A stretch of 55,343 bases of DNA from positions 34,672 through 90,014 of the forward strand of contig NZ_JAKEDT010000006.1 in assembly GCF_021462525.1 (NCBI RefSeq), in the 5' to 3' direction. The notes beneath the pieces were generated by a model. That model was given only the letters and a program-made list of their open reading frames with translations, was not told the origin of the DNA and did no database searches. A program made the position numbers and the translations under genes. This DNA comes from Thermus caliditerrae (GTDB taxonomy: Bacteria > Deinococcota > Deinococci > Deinococcales > Thermaceae). Of the stretch, positions 48,802 to 55,343 are shown one piece after another. Within the stretch, counting starts at the first letter, position 1. Each line of letters opens with the position of its first letter.

Positions 48802-50439
48802 CTACCACCCAGGGGGCAGGGCCCAGCTGGGGAGCCGTAGCTCCCCCGGCCTCACCCTGGTCAGGCTGGAGCCGTCGTAGAGGAAGTCCCCCAGGCGGGA
48901 GAGGATGGGGGCGGGCCCAAAGGGGTACAGGTACTCCAGCCCCCCGCCCACCTGGGCCAGGCCGAAGAAGCTGTCCAGCATGGCGCTGGTGGCCCGGTCG
49001 TAGGTGTGGAAGCCCACCCCCAGGGTGCGGCAGTCGGGGTTGTCCCTGGTGCCCCCCAGGTACACGTCGGACCAGACGATGTGCCACTCGTCCTCCCCGT
49101 AGGGGTGGGAGGGGTCGGGCTCCCAGCCCGTCATGGCGGTGAAGCGGTAGAGGATGGCCGTGCGGAAGGTGCGCCCAGGGGGATCGCCGAAGCCGTGGAC
49201 GGGGTACTGGGGGGGCATATCCCTCTGGGGGAAGCCAATGATGTACGGCAGGTGGGTGCCCCAGCCCCCGGCGAACCCGCTCTCCCCCACGCTGTAGTCC
49301 ACCACGTCCCCGTCCACCAAAAAGACCTTGTGGTTGAAGTAGCTCACGTAGGCCTGGAGCGCCCCGAGCTTCTGGATGAAGTTCCCCTGCTCCCATATCT
49401 CCCTGGGCACCCGGTCGTAGTCCACGGGCACCTTGCGGGGGACGAAGGGGCCCACGTAGAAGGGCATGGCCCAGCCCACCCCCGGCTGACAGAGGGGCGT
49501 GGGCGGGGTGACCACCCCCGAGCCCAGCCGGAAGGCGTAGTAGCTCTCGTTGTCCCAATGGTGCTGCAGGGCGTCAAGCTCCGGCCAGGGGGTGTAGCCC
49601 TTGGCCGCCTCCTCCGGGATGCGGTACTGGTTGGCCATCTGGCGGGCCAGTCTGGCGTACCCCTGGGTCATGGGGTAGGCGTCGTGTTCTGGGACCCGCC
49701 TGGGCTCCAGCACCCTGTACTCCGGCAGGATCTTGGGGTACTTGCCGGGGCGCAGCTCTATCCGGTAGCGGGTCTTGAAGGCGTAGGTCTTGCCGTTGTC
49801 GGGGTCGGGAAGCTCCCGCAGGTGGCGGGCGTAGTCCACGGGGTCTGCGGGCCAGTAGACCATGTTGGTGGCCCGCATCTGCACCAGCCACTCCCACTCC
49901 CCGCCCAGCTGGCCGTCTTTGCCCGTGAGGTTGGGGAAGAGCTTGGTGGGGGCACCGGCGTTCCCCACGATCTGGTACATTCCCACGCTGGGGTACGTCA
50001 GCCCGTACCGCTCGAAGGCGTGGGCGAAGCACCCCTGCAGGGGAGGGTCCACGCAGACCCCGTCCACAATCTTGGGCACCCTGCGGGTCACCAGGAAGCG
50101 GTGTTCGGGGAAGCCGGGGATTTTCAGGTAGCCCAGGGCGGGGCCGTGGGCCCCCGCCCGGAGGGTCACCTCTCCAGGAACCCCCTGCACCTCCCCCAGA
50201 AGCTCGCCGGGCGTGCCGGAGGGGAGATCCTCCGGCTGGGCGTCCACGGTGTCCAGCCACGCCTCGGGGAAGGAGCAGACCCACTTGGGGGTCTCCGGCC
50301 CGAAGAGGGGGTGCTGGCAGGCCGCACCCCCTCCCCCAGTCCCCTGGAGGTTGCACCCCCCCACCGCCCCCATGAGGCCCAGGAGGAGGAGGGGGAAAGC
50401 CGCCTTGGCCATCTTGGTCCACCTACCCTTGCCGCTCAT
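48802..50439 (-). CDS. Large lipoprotein of unknown function
   Basis: 545 residues from ATG 50439 (MSGKGRWTK). ATG 50412 (MAKAAFPLL) has a weak AGGTGG site and is an alternative. Lipoprotein signal AAFPLLLLGLMGAVGGCN. The mature protein is rich in Trp, Tyr and Pro and has several cysteines. Segments such as ALQAYVSYFNHKVFLVDGDV, HDAYPMTQGYARLARQ and EDEWHIVWSDVYLGGTRDNP suggest an extracytoplasmic enzyme or structural protein. I do not recognise the family. A perfect TATAAT lies 7 nt before ATG 50439, so it has its own leaderless promoter inside the end of the preceding gene. Confidence 0.75.
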   Translation of the reverse strand: MSGKGRWTKMAKAAFPLLLLGLMGAVGGCNLQGTGGGGAACQHPLFGPETPKWVCSFPEAWLDTVDAQPEDLPSGTPGELLGEVQGVPGEVTLRAGAHGPALGYLKIPGFPEHRFLVTRRVPKIVDGVCVDPPLQGCFAHAFERYGLTYPSVGMYQIVGNAGAPTKLFPNLTGKDGQLGGEWEWLVQMRATNMVYWPADPVDYARHLRELPDPDNGKTYAFKTRYRIELRPGKYPKILPEYRVLEPRRVPEHDAYPMTQGYARLARQMANQYRIPEEAAKGYTPWPELDALQHHWDNESYYAFRLGSGVVTPPTPLCQPGVGWAMPFYVGPFVPRKVPVDYDRVPREIWEQGNFIQKLGALQAYVSYFNHKVFLVDGDVVDYSVGESGFAGGWGTHLPYIIGFPQRDMPPQYPVHGFGDPPGRTFRTAILYRFTAMTGWEPDPSHPYGEDEWHIVWSDVYLGGTRDNPDCRTLGVGFHTYDRATSAMLDSFFGLAQVGGGLEYLYPFGPAPILSRLGDFLYDGSSLTRVRPGELRLPSWALPPGW

Positions 50440-50446
50440 GGGGGCC

Positions 50447-50452
50447 ATTATA
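50447..50452 (-). promoter_or_regulatory. Consensus -10 box of the 48802 lipoprotein gene
   Basis: TATAAT on the minus strand, 7 nt before ATG 50439, with TTTGGT about 16 bp upstream. Leaderless layout. Confidence 0.6.
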
Positions 50453-50465
50453 GGGCGGGGAGGCT

Positions 50466-52178
50466 TTACCAAAGGCCGAAGAAGCGGGAGTTGAGGGTGG
50501 AGGTTGCGAGATTGTCACTAGGGTCACGGTAAGTAACCTGCCTGACAAAGCTGCACCCCCCGCCCTGGATCTCCAGGTCTGTGTACAGGTTCCCCGACCC
50601 CCCCGTGTAGTAGTAGAGGCCGTTTTTGCCTAAGGGAACGGTGCTGTTGGCGTTTACCGTCCTGCTGGGGAAGCTGTAGGAGGCGCTGCCGTTCTGCACG
50701 TACCCCGTGAGGGTGGCGGGCGGGGTCAGCTCGTAGATGGTCAAGGTGCTGGAAGACTTGTTCTTCAGGGTGCAGGTTCCCGTGTAGGCAGGGAAGGTTA
50801 GGGAGGCGCTGGGGAAGGTGAGGGTCTGCCCGGTATCGAACACGTTGTCCCCGCCGGGAAGCTGGGGGTCGGCGAAGGTGAAGGTTTGGTAGACGCCCGT
50901 CCCAGTAATGGTGGTGCCCCCGCTGGTGGCGGTACCGCTGGCGGTGGCTGTCCCGAAGGCGCCGTTGTAGTACGCCCTGGGGGTGAAGGTGGCCGAAAGG
51001 GGCGTGGAGGAGGAGGCGTAGAGGTTGCTGGGCTTCCTGGAACCTAGGATGCGGGGAAGAATGATGCCGTCGGTATCATCGGTTGTGGCCCCAAAGGTCT
51101 CCCAGCCGGGCCGGGTTCTCACCTCCAGGCTGGGCAAAGAGGTACGCACCCCTCCCGTGTTCCCAGGGGCCCCGAAGCCCGTGCCCCAGCATCCATCCCC
51201 GCTCATCTTGAAGTGGATGCCGTTGTTGTACTCGTAGCGGTCGGTGTAGTACCCCGAACAATCGTCCGGGCCGTAGATGGCAAAGGAGCCGAAGAGCTGG
51301 ATCCGGTAGGAGGGTACCTGGGGGTCGCTAAAGGTGTAGGCATACCCGCTCCCGCTATCCAACGGCCTGGGCACCAGGGCCCGCTGCACCGCCCTGGCCC
51401 AGTTGCCGACCCCGCCCCCGCCGCACCAGCCGTAGATGTCCACCCCGTAGGCCACCCCCGGCTGGAGGGAGGAGACGGGCACGGTGAAGGAGCCGTTGTA
51501 GTCGCTGGTGGCCGTACACCCCGTCATCTTGTAGTAGAGGGTGATGGTGCTGGGGGTGCCGGGGGGAAGGGTGAGGACGTACTCGGCGCTCCCAGAACGC
51601 ATTCCCCAGAGTAATGCGGTGATGGGAGTGCCATACACGGACAACCCAAAGAGTACTCCCAGTATTCCTGCCCACACGGGGATCTCGCTGTTGGCGTACA
51701 CCTCCCCGTAGACCAGCTGGGCGCTGGACCGCTGGTAGTTGGAGGCGTCGGTGAGGATGACCGTGCCGTAGTTAAAGAAGTTCCCCTGGCTCGCCCGCAC
51801 CCGGACGTACAGGGCCTTGGGGCCGCCGGGGGCGTAGCGCACTTCCCCCTGGTACACCTGCCCGGCCTGGACCTGGTAGAGGCGGGCGATGTGCTGGTTG
51901 TCCCGGGATTGCCTAGGCCTTAAAGGATTACCCCCTTGATCCCTCACCTCCACACTCGAGGGCATCCCCATCAGGTTGTTGCTCCCCAGGGTCATGCCCG
52001 CCACGATGCCGAGATCCTTGGTGCCCGTGAAGTTCCCCAAGGTGAAGGTGCGGGTGCCCCAGGTGGTGATCTTCACCTGGTCCGGTGGGGTTTGGGCGAG
52101 GGCCTCGAGGGGGAAGTGGAAGGCCAGGGCCAAAGCGGCGCTCAAGGCCAGGTGGCGGAAAAGGGGATGGTCCTTCAT
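50466..52178 (-). CDS. Large exported beta-rich protein
   Basis: 570 residues from ATG 52178 (AGGAGGAAGAGC ribosome site). Sec signal FRHLALSAALALAFHFPLEA with a cut near ALAQ. The mature protein is Gly/Ser/Thr/Tyr-rich with repeated motifs of the YxxTFSDPQVPSYRI and YQTFTFADPQLPGG kind, and paired cysteines (CTATSDYNG, GWCGGGG, DGCWG). This is like surface-layer or pilus-associated proteins. A possible hydrophobic segment, WAGILGVLFGLSVYGTPITA, lies near residue 190. Family not recognised. It follows the 52189 gene by 10 bp. Confidence 0.75.
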   Translation of the reverse strand: MKDHPLFRHLALSAALALAFHFPLEALAQTPPDQVKITTWGTRTFTLGNFTGTKDLGIVAGMTLGSNNLMGMPSSVEVRDQGGNPLRPRQSRDNQHIARLYQVQAGQVYQGEVRYAPGGPKALYVRVRASQGNFFNYGTVILTDASNYQRSSAQLVYGEVYANSEIPVWAGILGVLFGLSVYGTPITALLWGMRSGSAEYVLTLPPGTPSTITLYYKMTGCTATSDYNGSFTVPVSSLQPGVAYGVDIYGWCGGGGVGNWARAVQRALVPRPLDSGSGYAYTFSDPQVPSYRIQLFGSFAIYGPDDCSGYYTDRYEYNNGIHFKMSGDGCWGTGFGAPGNTGGVRTSLPSLEVRTRPGWETFGATTDDTDGIILPRILGSRKPSNLYASSSTPLSATFTPRAYYNGAFGTATASGTATSGGTTITGTGVYQTFTFADPQLPGGDNVFDTGQTLTFPSASLTFPAYTGTCTLKNKSSSTLTIYELTPPATLTGYVQNGSASYSFPSRTVNANSTVPLGKNGLYYYTGGSGNLYTDLEIQGGGCSFVRQVTYRDPSDNLATSTLNSRFFGLW

Positions 52179-52188
52179 GCTCTTCCTC

Positions 52189-52512
52189 CTATCGGGTGAC
52201 CGCCTGCGGGCAGTCCGCCAGGTGGGTGTCGGGGATGCTCGAGGGCAACCCGCTCCCGATGTACAGGCAGACCAGGGGGTTGATGTTGCTCTTCTGCCAA
52301 GAGGAGCAACTGGGGCAGTCCACGGTGATCTGGAGGCCGGCGCTGTTGGGGGGTGCCTGGGTGGTGTAGGTGATGGTGAGGTCTGTGGTGTTGCCCTTGG
52401 ATACGGAAGGGCTTGCGCTGGTGGGAGAAGGGGTGTACTGGAGGCCGCTTCCGGAGTCGGTGAAAGGGGAGTGGCTTTCGCACCCACCGGTCCCACCTAG
52501 GGCAGGGTTCAC
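52189..52512 (-). CDS. Cys/Ser/Thr-rich small exported-type protein, 5' end uncertain
   Basis: 107 codons from GTG 52512. SPTSASPSVSKGNTTDLTIT, then QITVDCPSCSSWQKSNINPL and DTHLADCPQAVTR look like a beta-sandwich domain of an exported protein. There is no signal peptide, so the 5' part is probably missing or starts elsewhere. Same strand and 10 bp from the 50466 gene, so one operon is likely. Confidence 0.5.
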   Translation of the reverse strand: MNPALGGTGGCESHSPFTDSGSGLQYTPSPTSASPSVSKGNTTDLTITYTTQAPPNSAGLQITVDCPSCSSWQKSNINPLVCLYIGSGLPSSIPDTHLADCPQAVTR

Positions 52513-53021
52513 CCCCGGCCCTCCCGCGGGGAGATGCGCCTTGCCCGGAGTCCCTCCCCCCAGAAGCCCAGCCCACCGCCTCGAGGCCGCCCCAGCCGGC
52601 CCGGGGGGGCCACGAGGGTGCCTCGGGCCGGCGGCCCATCTCCTTCCAAGGGGAAAGAGGCTCTGGAGGGCTTCCGCTCTCGCCTGCTCCCCAGGGGGCG
52701 CACCGATCCCCTGACCGGGCCTGCCTCAAAACGGCTTGTTCTTCCCCAGGGCTGCCGCGCTTCATTCCGGAAGGCCCTGGGTGGGTAAAAGCCCCGTCAA
52801 GTGCTGGGGTGCATTAAACGCCTTTTCTTCCTCCCTTCCCTTTTTCTGCTACCCCCCAACCACAGAAACCCTCATCAAGCACAGGGAAAAGCCCTTTTTC
52901 CTTACTCGTGAGGCATGTGGCACGGGGAGTAGCGTGGGGAGGGAGAGGAAGGGGAGAAGAAGGCTGAATCGGCCCGTCCCCCTTGGCGGTGGGAAGTGGG
53001 GGCAGTAAAGTGGAAGAGAGG
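52513..53021. other. Gene-poor stretch
   Basis: No supported gene. It contains a GC-rich hairpin around 52597-52635 (CCGGCCCGGG with a later GGGCCGGCGG) and lower-GC sequence at 52800-52920. A promoter for the recombinase-like gene may lie near TAAAGT at 53006. Confidence 0.4.
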
Positions 53022-53984
53022 ATGCCGGAGGAAATGGGACTGCCCCTCGAGCCCTGGGACTACCCCGAGGAGCGGAAGCGGATGGTGGGTGAGGCCCTGG
53101 AGCGGTGGGACGAACGGGTCCTGGAGGAGGCGGTGTGGGCCTACCTGGTCCGGCACCGCAAGCGGCCCGACCGGGCGGTACCCGAGGCGGTGGGGCGGTT
53201 CGTCCGCTGGCTGGCCCTCCAGGGGCGGAGGTGGCCGAAGCTGGAGGCCGGGGATCTCCGGGCCTTCCTCCTGGAGGCCAAGGACCGGGGCTTCCCCGGC
53301 GGGCCCAAGGGGCCTCTGGCCTGGCCCACCGTGGAGCGGGCCCGCAGGGCCCTCCGCCACCTCTGGCCCTTCCTGGACTGGGCCGGGCATCCCCTGCCCC
53401 CCCAGGTGGAGTATCCCCCGCAGATGGCCCCCGTCTTCCATGAGCCCTCTCCCCTCTCCGAAGGGGAGTGGCAGGCCCTCTGGCGGCGGGCTGAGGAGTA
53501 CGCCCCCGCCCACTGGCGTCCCCTCCTGAAGGTTCTCCTGGTCCTCCTGGGGGAGGTGGGCCTCACCCTGAAGGAGGCGGTGGCCCTCTGGAAGGACGAC
53601 CTCCAAGGGAAGCGCCTCCTGGTCCGGGGGGAGAGGCTTCGGGAGGTGCCCCTCACCCCCTTGGCCCAGGAGGTGCTGGAGGGGTGGCTCCCCTTGCGGG
53701 AGTACCTGGCGGGCCACCAGCCCCTCCCCTACCCCCATCTCCTCCTCAACCCCAGCCCCAGGAAGGGCCGGGGGCGGCCCTTGGGCCTGGAGGGGGCCAA
53801 GTGGCTCATGAAGGAGTTCACCCTCTTCGCTGGCTACGAACCCCGGGAGGGGCGGCGCACCGACCTGGCCCACCGCCTCCGCTGGCGGGCCATCCGGGGC
53901 TACCTCAAGGCGGGGCACCCCAGGGAGAAGGTGGCCTACTGGACGGGGATGCGCACCCTAATGCTCAGGGGGTGGGAGGAGTAG
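53022..53984 (+). CDS. Tyrosine-recombinase-like protein without the catalytic tyrosine
   Basis: 320 residues from ATG 53022 (GTG 53010 is an alternative). The N-terminal half looks like a SAM-like core-binding domain (VGRFVRWLALQGRRWPKLEA, RARRALRHLWPFLDWAG). The C-terminal half follows the XerC/D fold: PLLKVLLVLLGEVGLTLKEA, REVPLTPLAQEVLEGWLPLR, and AHRLRWRAIRGYLKAGHPRE, which keeps H-x-L-R. The first catalytic Arg (GLRxSE in XerC) is Thr, the LGH motif is WTG, and the Tyr position near the end is Trp in RGWEE. It is therefore probably inactive as a recombinase and may be a DNA-binding or plasmid-maintenance protein. Confidence 0.65.
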   Translation: MPEEMGLPLEPWDYPEERKRMVGEALERWDERVLEEAVWAYLVRHRKRPDRAVPEAVGRFVRWLALQGRRWPKLEAGDLRAFLLEAKDRGFPGGPKGPLAWPTVERARRALRHLWPFLDWAGHPLPPQVEYPPQMAPVFHEPSPLSEGEWQALWRRAEEYAPAHWRPLLKVLLVLLGEVGLTLKEAVALWKDDLQGKRLLVRGERLREVPLTPLAQEVLEGWLPLREYLAGHQPLPYPHLLLNPSPRKGRGRPLGLEGAKWLMKEFTLFAGYEPREGRRTDLAHRLRWRAIRGYLKAGHPREKVAYWTGMRTLMLRGWEE

Positions 53985-54002
53985 GCCCGAGGGCCTGGGC
54001 CC

Positions 54003-54369
54003 TCACGGCCTCCCCTGAACCGGGGCCAGGCCCAACAGGCGCCTCAGGTTGGCCTCCACCCGTGCCGCATCCCTTGGGAAGAGCCTCCCCACCACCCCCC
54101 GCACCAAACGGTGGCCCAGGGTGAACAGCCTGAGACGCGCCACGAAGGCGGCGGTGGATAGGACCCGGGCCGGGCGGTTCTCAGCCGTCTTCGGGTCGAG
54201 GATAGCCTCCAGCGCCCGGAGATAGCCCAGGTCCAAAGCCTCCGCGCACCGTGCCGTCCTCCCCTACCTCGTAGAGCAGGTGGTTGCCGGGTCGGACACC
54301 TAAGGCTTCCCAGACCAGCTTGGGTTGGGTGGTTCGACCTTTGGTGGACAGACAGGAAAGCAGAACCAT
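54003..54369 (-). pseudogene. AbrB-type antitoxin, frameshifted
   Basis: From ATG 54369 the sequence LSTKGRTTQPKLVWEALGVR, then PGNHLLYEVGEDGTVR matches AbrB/SpoVT-type antitoxins (STKGQVTLPKxVREALGVRPGD). Near 54248 the frame shifts by one base and resumes EALDLGYLRALEAILDP, after which another sequence (TAAFVARLRLFTLGHRLVRG) follows to 54003. No toxin partner is visible. Broken antitoxin relic. Confidence 0.55.
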
Positions 54370-54432
54370 GCCTCTACGAATTAAAGAAACCCATCAGCCA
54401 CTTAGAGGATGCAAGGGGGATATTCCCAGGGC

Positions 54433-54438
54433 TATACT
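54433..54438 (+). promoter_or_regulatory. Leaderless -10 box of mazEF
   Basis: TATACT ends 6 nt before ATG 54445. The -35 is weak. Confidence 0.55.
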
Positions 54439-54444
54439 AGGGCC

Positions 54445-54669
54445 ATGAAGACCAAGGTTGCCCGCTGGGGCCACAGCCTCGCCGTGCGCATCCCCAAACC
54501 CTTGGCCGAGGCTGTGGGCCTTCTCCCTGGGGAAGAGGTGATCCTGGAGGCCAAAGGGGAGGGCCTGGTCCTGCGCCCCCTAAAGCTGGAGGACCTCCTG
54601 GAGGGGATCACCGAGGAGAACCGCCACGACGAGGTGGACTGGGGGCTCGCAGTGGGGGGTGAGGCGTGA
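54445..54669 (+). CDS. mazE: MazE-type antitoxin (AbrB fold)
   Basis: 74 residues from ATG 54445, MKTKVARWGHSLAVRIPKPL, then AEAVGLLPGEEVILEAKGEG, the SpoVT/AbrB swapped-hairpin fold. The acidic C-terminal tail (EDLLEGITEENRHDEVDWGL) binds the toxin. It overlaps mazF by 4 bp (GTGA). Confidence 0.92.
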   Translation: MKTKVARWGHSLAVRIPKPLAEAVGLLPGEEVILEAKGEGLVLRPLKLEDLLEGITEENRHDEVDWGLAVGGEA

Positions 54670-54998
54670 GCTTCGTCCCCGACCGAGGGGACCTGGTGTG
54701 GCTGAACTTCGACCCGCAGGCGGGGCACGAACAGGGCAGGAGGAGGCCTGCCCTGACCCTCTCCCCCAAGGCCTACAACGCCCGGGCGGGCCTGGCCCTT
54801 TTCTGCCCCGTCACCTCACGGGTCAAGGGCTACCCCTTCGAAGTGCCCCTTCCCCCCGGGCTCCCCGTGGCGGGGGTGGTCCTGGCAGACCAGGTGCGGA
54901 GCCTGGACTACCGGGCCCGGCAGGCTGAACCCATCGCCCGAGCCCCCGAGGAAGTGATACGGGCGGTGCTGGCCCGAGTGAAGCTCCTTCTGGACTGA
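54666..54998 (+). CDS. mazF: MazF-type mRNA interferase toxin
   Basis: 110 residues from GTG 54666. PDRGDLVWLNFDPQAGHEQG, then RRRPALTLSPKAYNARAGLA, FCPVTSRVKGYPFEVPLP and VVLADQVRSLDYRAR are the standard MazF blocks, including the catalytic Arg and Thr (RRPALTLS, PVTS). It cleaves single-stranded RNA at short sequences. Coupled to mazE. Confidence 0.94.
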   Translation: MSFVPDRGDLVWLNFDPQAGHEQGRRRPALTLSPKAYNARAGLALFCPVTSRVKGYPFEVPLPPGLPVAGVVLADQVRSLDYRARQAEPIARAPEEVIRAVLARVKLLLD

Positions 54999-55003
54999 CC
55001 TTT

Positions 55004-55230
55004 TTGAGGCCCCCTGGTCCGGCGGGCCCGCCGGGGTACGGGAAAACGGCTCTCCTGCAGGAGCTGAGACCGGCCCTCCAGGCCTGATCCGTGGTCCTGT
55101 GGGCGGACAAGCTCTCCCCCTTCGGAGCCTTCCTCAAAGACCTCTTCCGGGCCCTGTGGGACGCCCGCATCCCCGTGGAGGGAGTGGGCCTCTCCAAGGA
55201 TCCGGAGGCTCAAAACTTGCACCTCCCGAA
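55004..55230 (+). pseudogene. ATPase fragment with Walker A and an in-frame stop
   Basis: GPAGPPGYGKTALLQELRPA, a P-loop of the AAA/STAND type, then TGA 55085 and continuation in the same frame: SVVLWADKLSPFGAFLKDLF and RALWDARIPVEGVGL. After about 55215 no family sequence is seen. The rest may lie outside the window or be lost. Confidence 0.5.
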
Positions 55231-55343
55231 TACCCCGCATAGACACCTTCCTCCCCCTGCGGGCGGAGGCCATAGGCCCAAAGCTCCCAGCTCGGCCATG
55301 AGGACCCGCAAGACCACCTCCGGCAGCAGCAGGCGCGCCGCCT

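Noticed and set aside
49006-50532. 508-codon plus-strand ORF opposite the large lipoprotein
   Set aside because: Antisense shadow; the minus strand has a lipoprotein signal, promoter and terminator context.
52983-53918. Minus-strand ORF opposite the recombinase-like gene (from 53918)
   Set aside because: Pro/Gly/Leu-rich antisense frame; the plus-strand frame shows the recombinase fold.

Overview
The window looks like Thermus DNA. It is very GC-rich, its codons end almost always in G or C, and its genes overlap tightly. Start signals are of two kinds: Shine-Dalgarno-led operon genes, and genes with a -10 box 6 to 8 nt before the start codon (leaderless). The alkaline phosphatase closely resembles the known Thermus enzyme as I recall it. 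A cobalamin cluster beside sulfate assimilation and many insertion-sequence scars suggests a megaplasmid or plastic chromosomal region. Replicon assignment is inference.

Metabolic half (about 1-23 kb). The left edge holds a ribonucleotide reductase beta subunit (cut by the window) and a thioesterase behind a minus-strand cobalamin riboswitch. A Tat-exported alkaline phosphatase and cobB (cobyrinate diamide synthase) follow, divergently arranged. One long minus-strand operon (sir, hemD, sirC-type dehydrogenase, cysH, TSUP exporter, SUMT, sat) reduces sulfate to sulfide and makes the sirohaem it needs; its uroporphyrinogen/precorrin-2 steps also feed B12. A TPP riboswitch controls thiE-S-G-O-C, followed by thiD. 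The lower B12 pathway follows: a CobQ-CobU fusion, threonine-phosphate decarboxylase, CbiB and CobC on the minus strand, then cobT, cobS and cobO on the plus strand. cobC and cobT diverge from a gap of only about 25 bp.

Accessory half (about 23-55 kb). This part is a mosaic. It has a RelE-like/UvrD/ankyrin helicase with an IS remnant at its 5' end and several toxin-antitoxin modules: Phd-PIN, DUF433-DUF5615, RES-Xre, RHH-PIN, MazEF and an AbrB remnant (a Doc remnant also lies in the thiamine region). Exported proteins include a CAP-domain lipoprotein, an astacin protease, a C39 peptidase remnant, a lamin-tail nuclease remnant, a subtilase and two large envelope proteins. An intact IS3 element sits seamlessly inside an IS481-like element. 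There are also several decayed transposases, two 50-bp palindromic repeats and a tyrosine-recombinase homologue without its catalytic tyrosine. Several exported-protein genes are broken by single in-frame stop codons.

How the parts relate: sulfate assimilation supplies sulfide and shares sirohaem/precorrin-2 chemistry with B12. The B12 riboswitch links cobalamin level to a ribonucleotide reductase. The right half reads as an island of toxin-antitoxin modules, secreted proteins and transposons. The best defence-like candidate is the RelE/UvrD/ankyrin protein. The most unusual patterns are the recurrent stop codons in exported-protein genes, the leaderless antitoxin genes and the degenerate recombinase.
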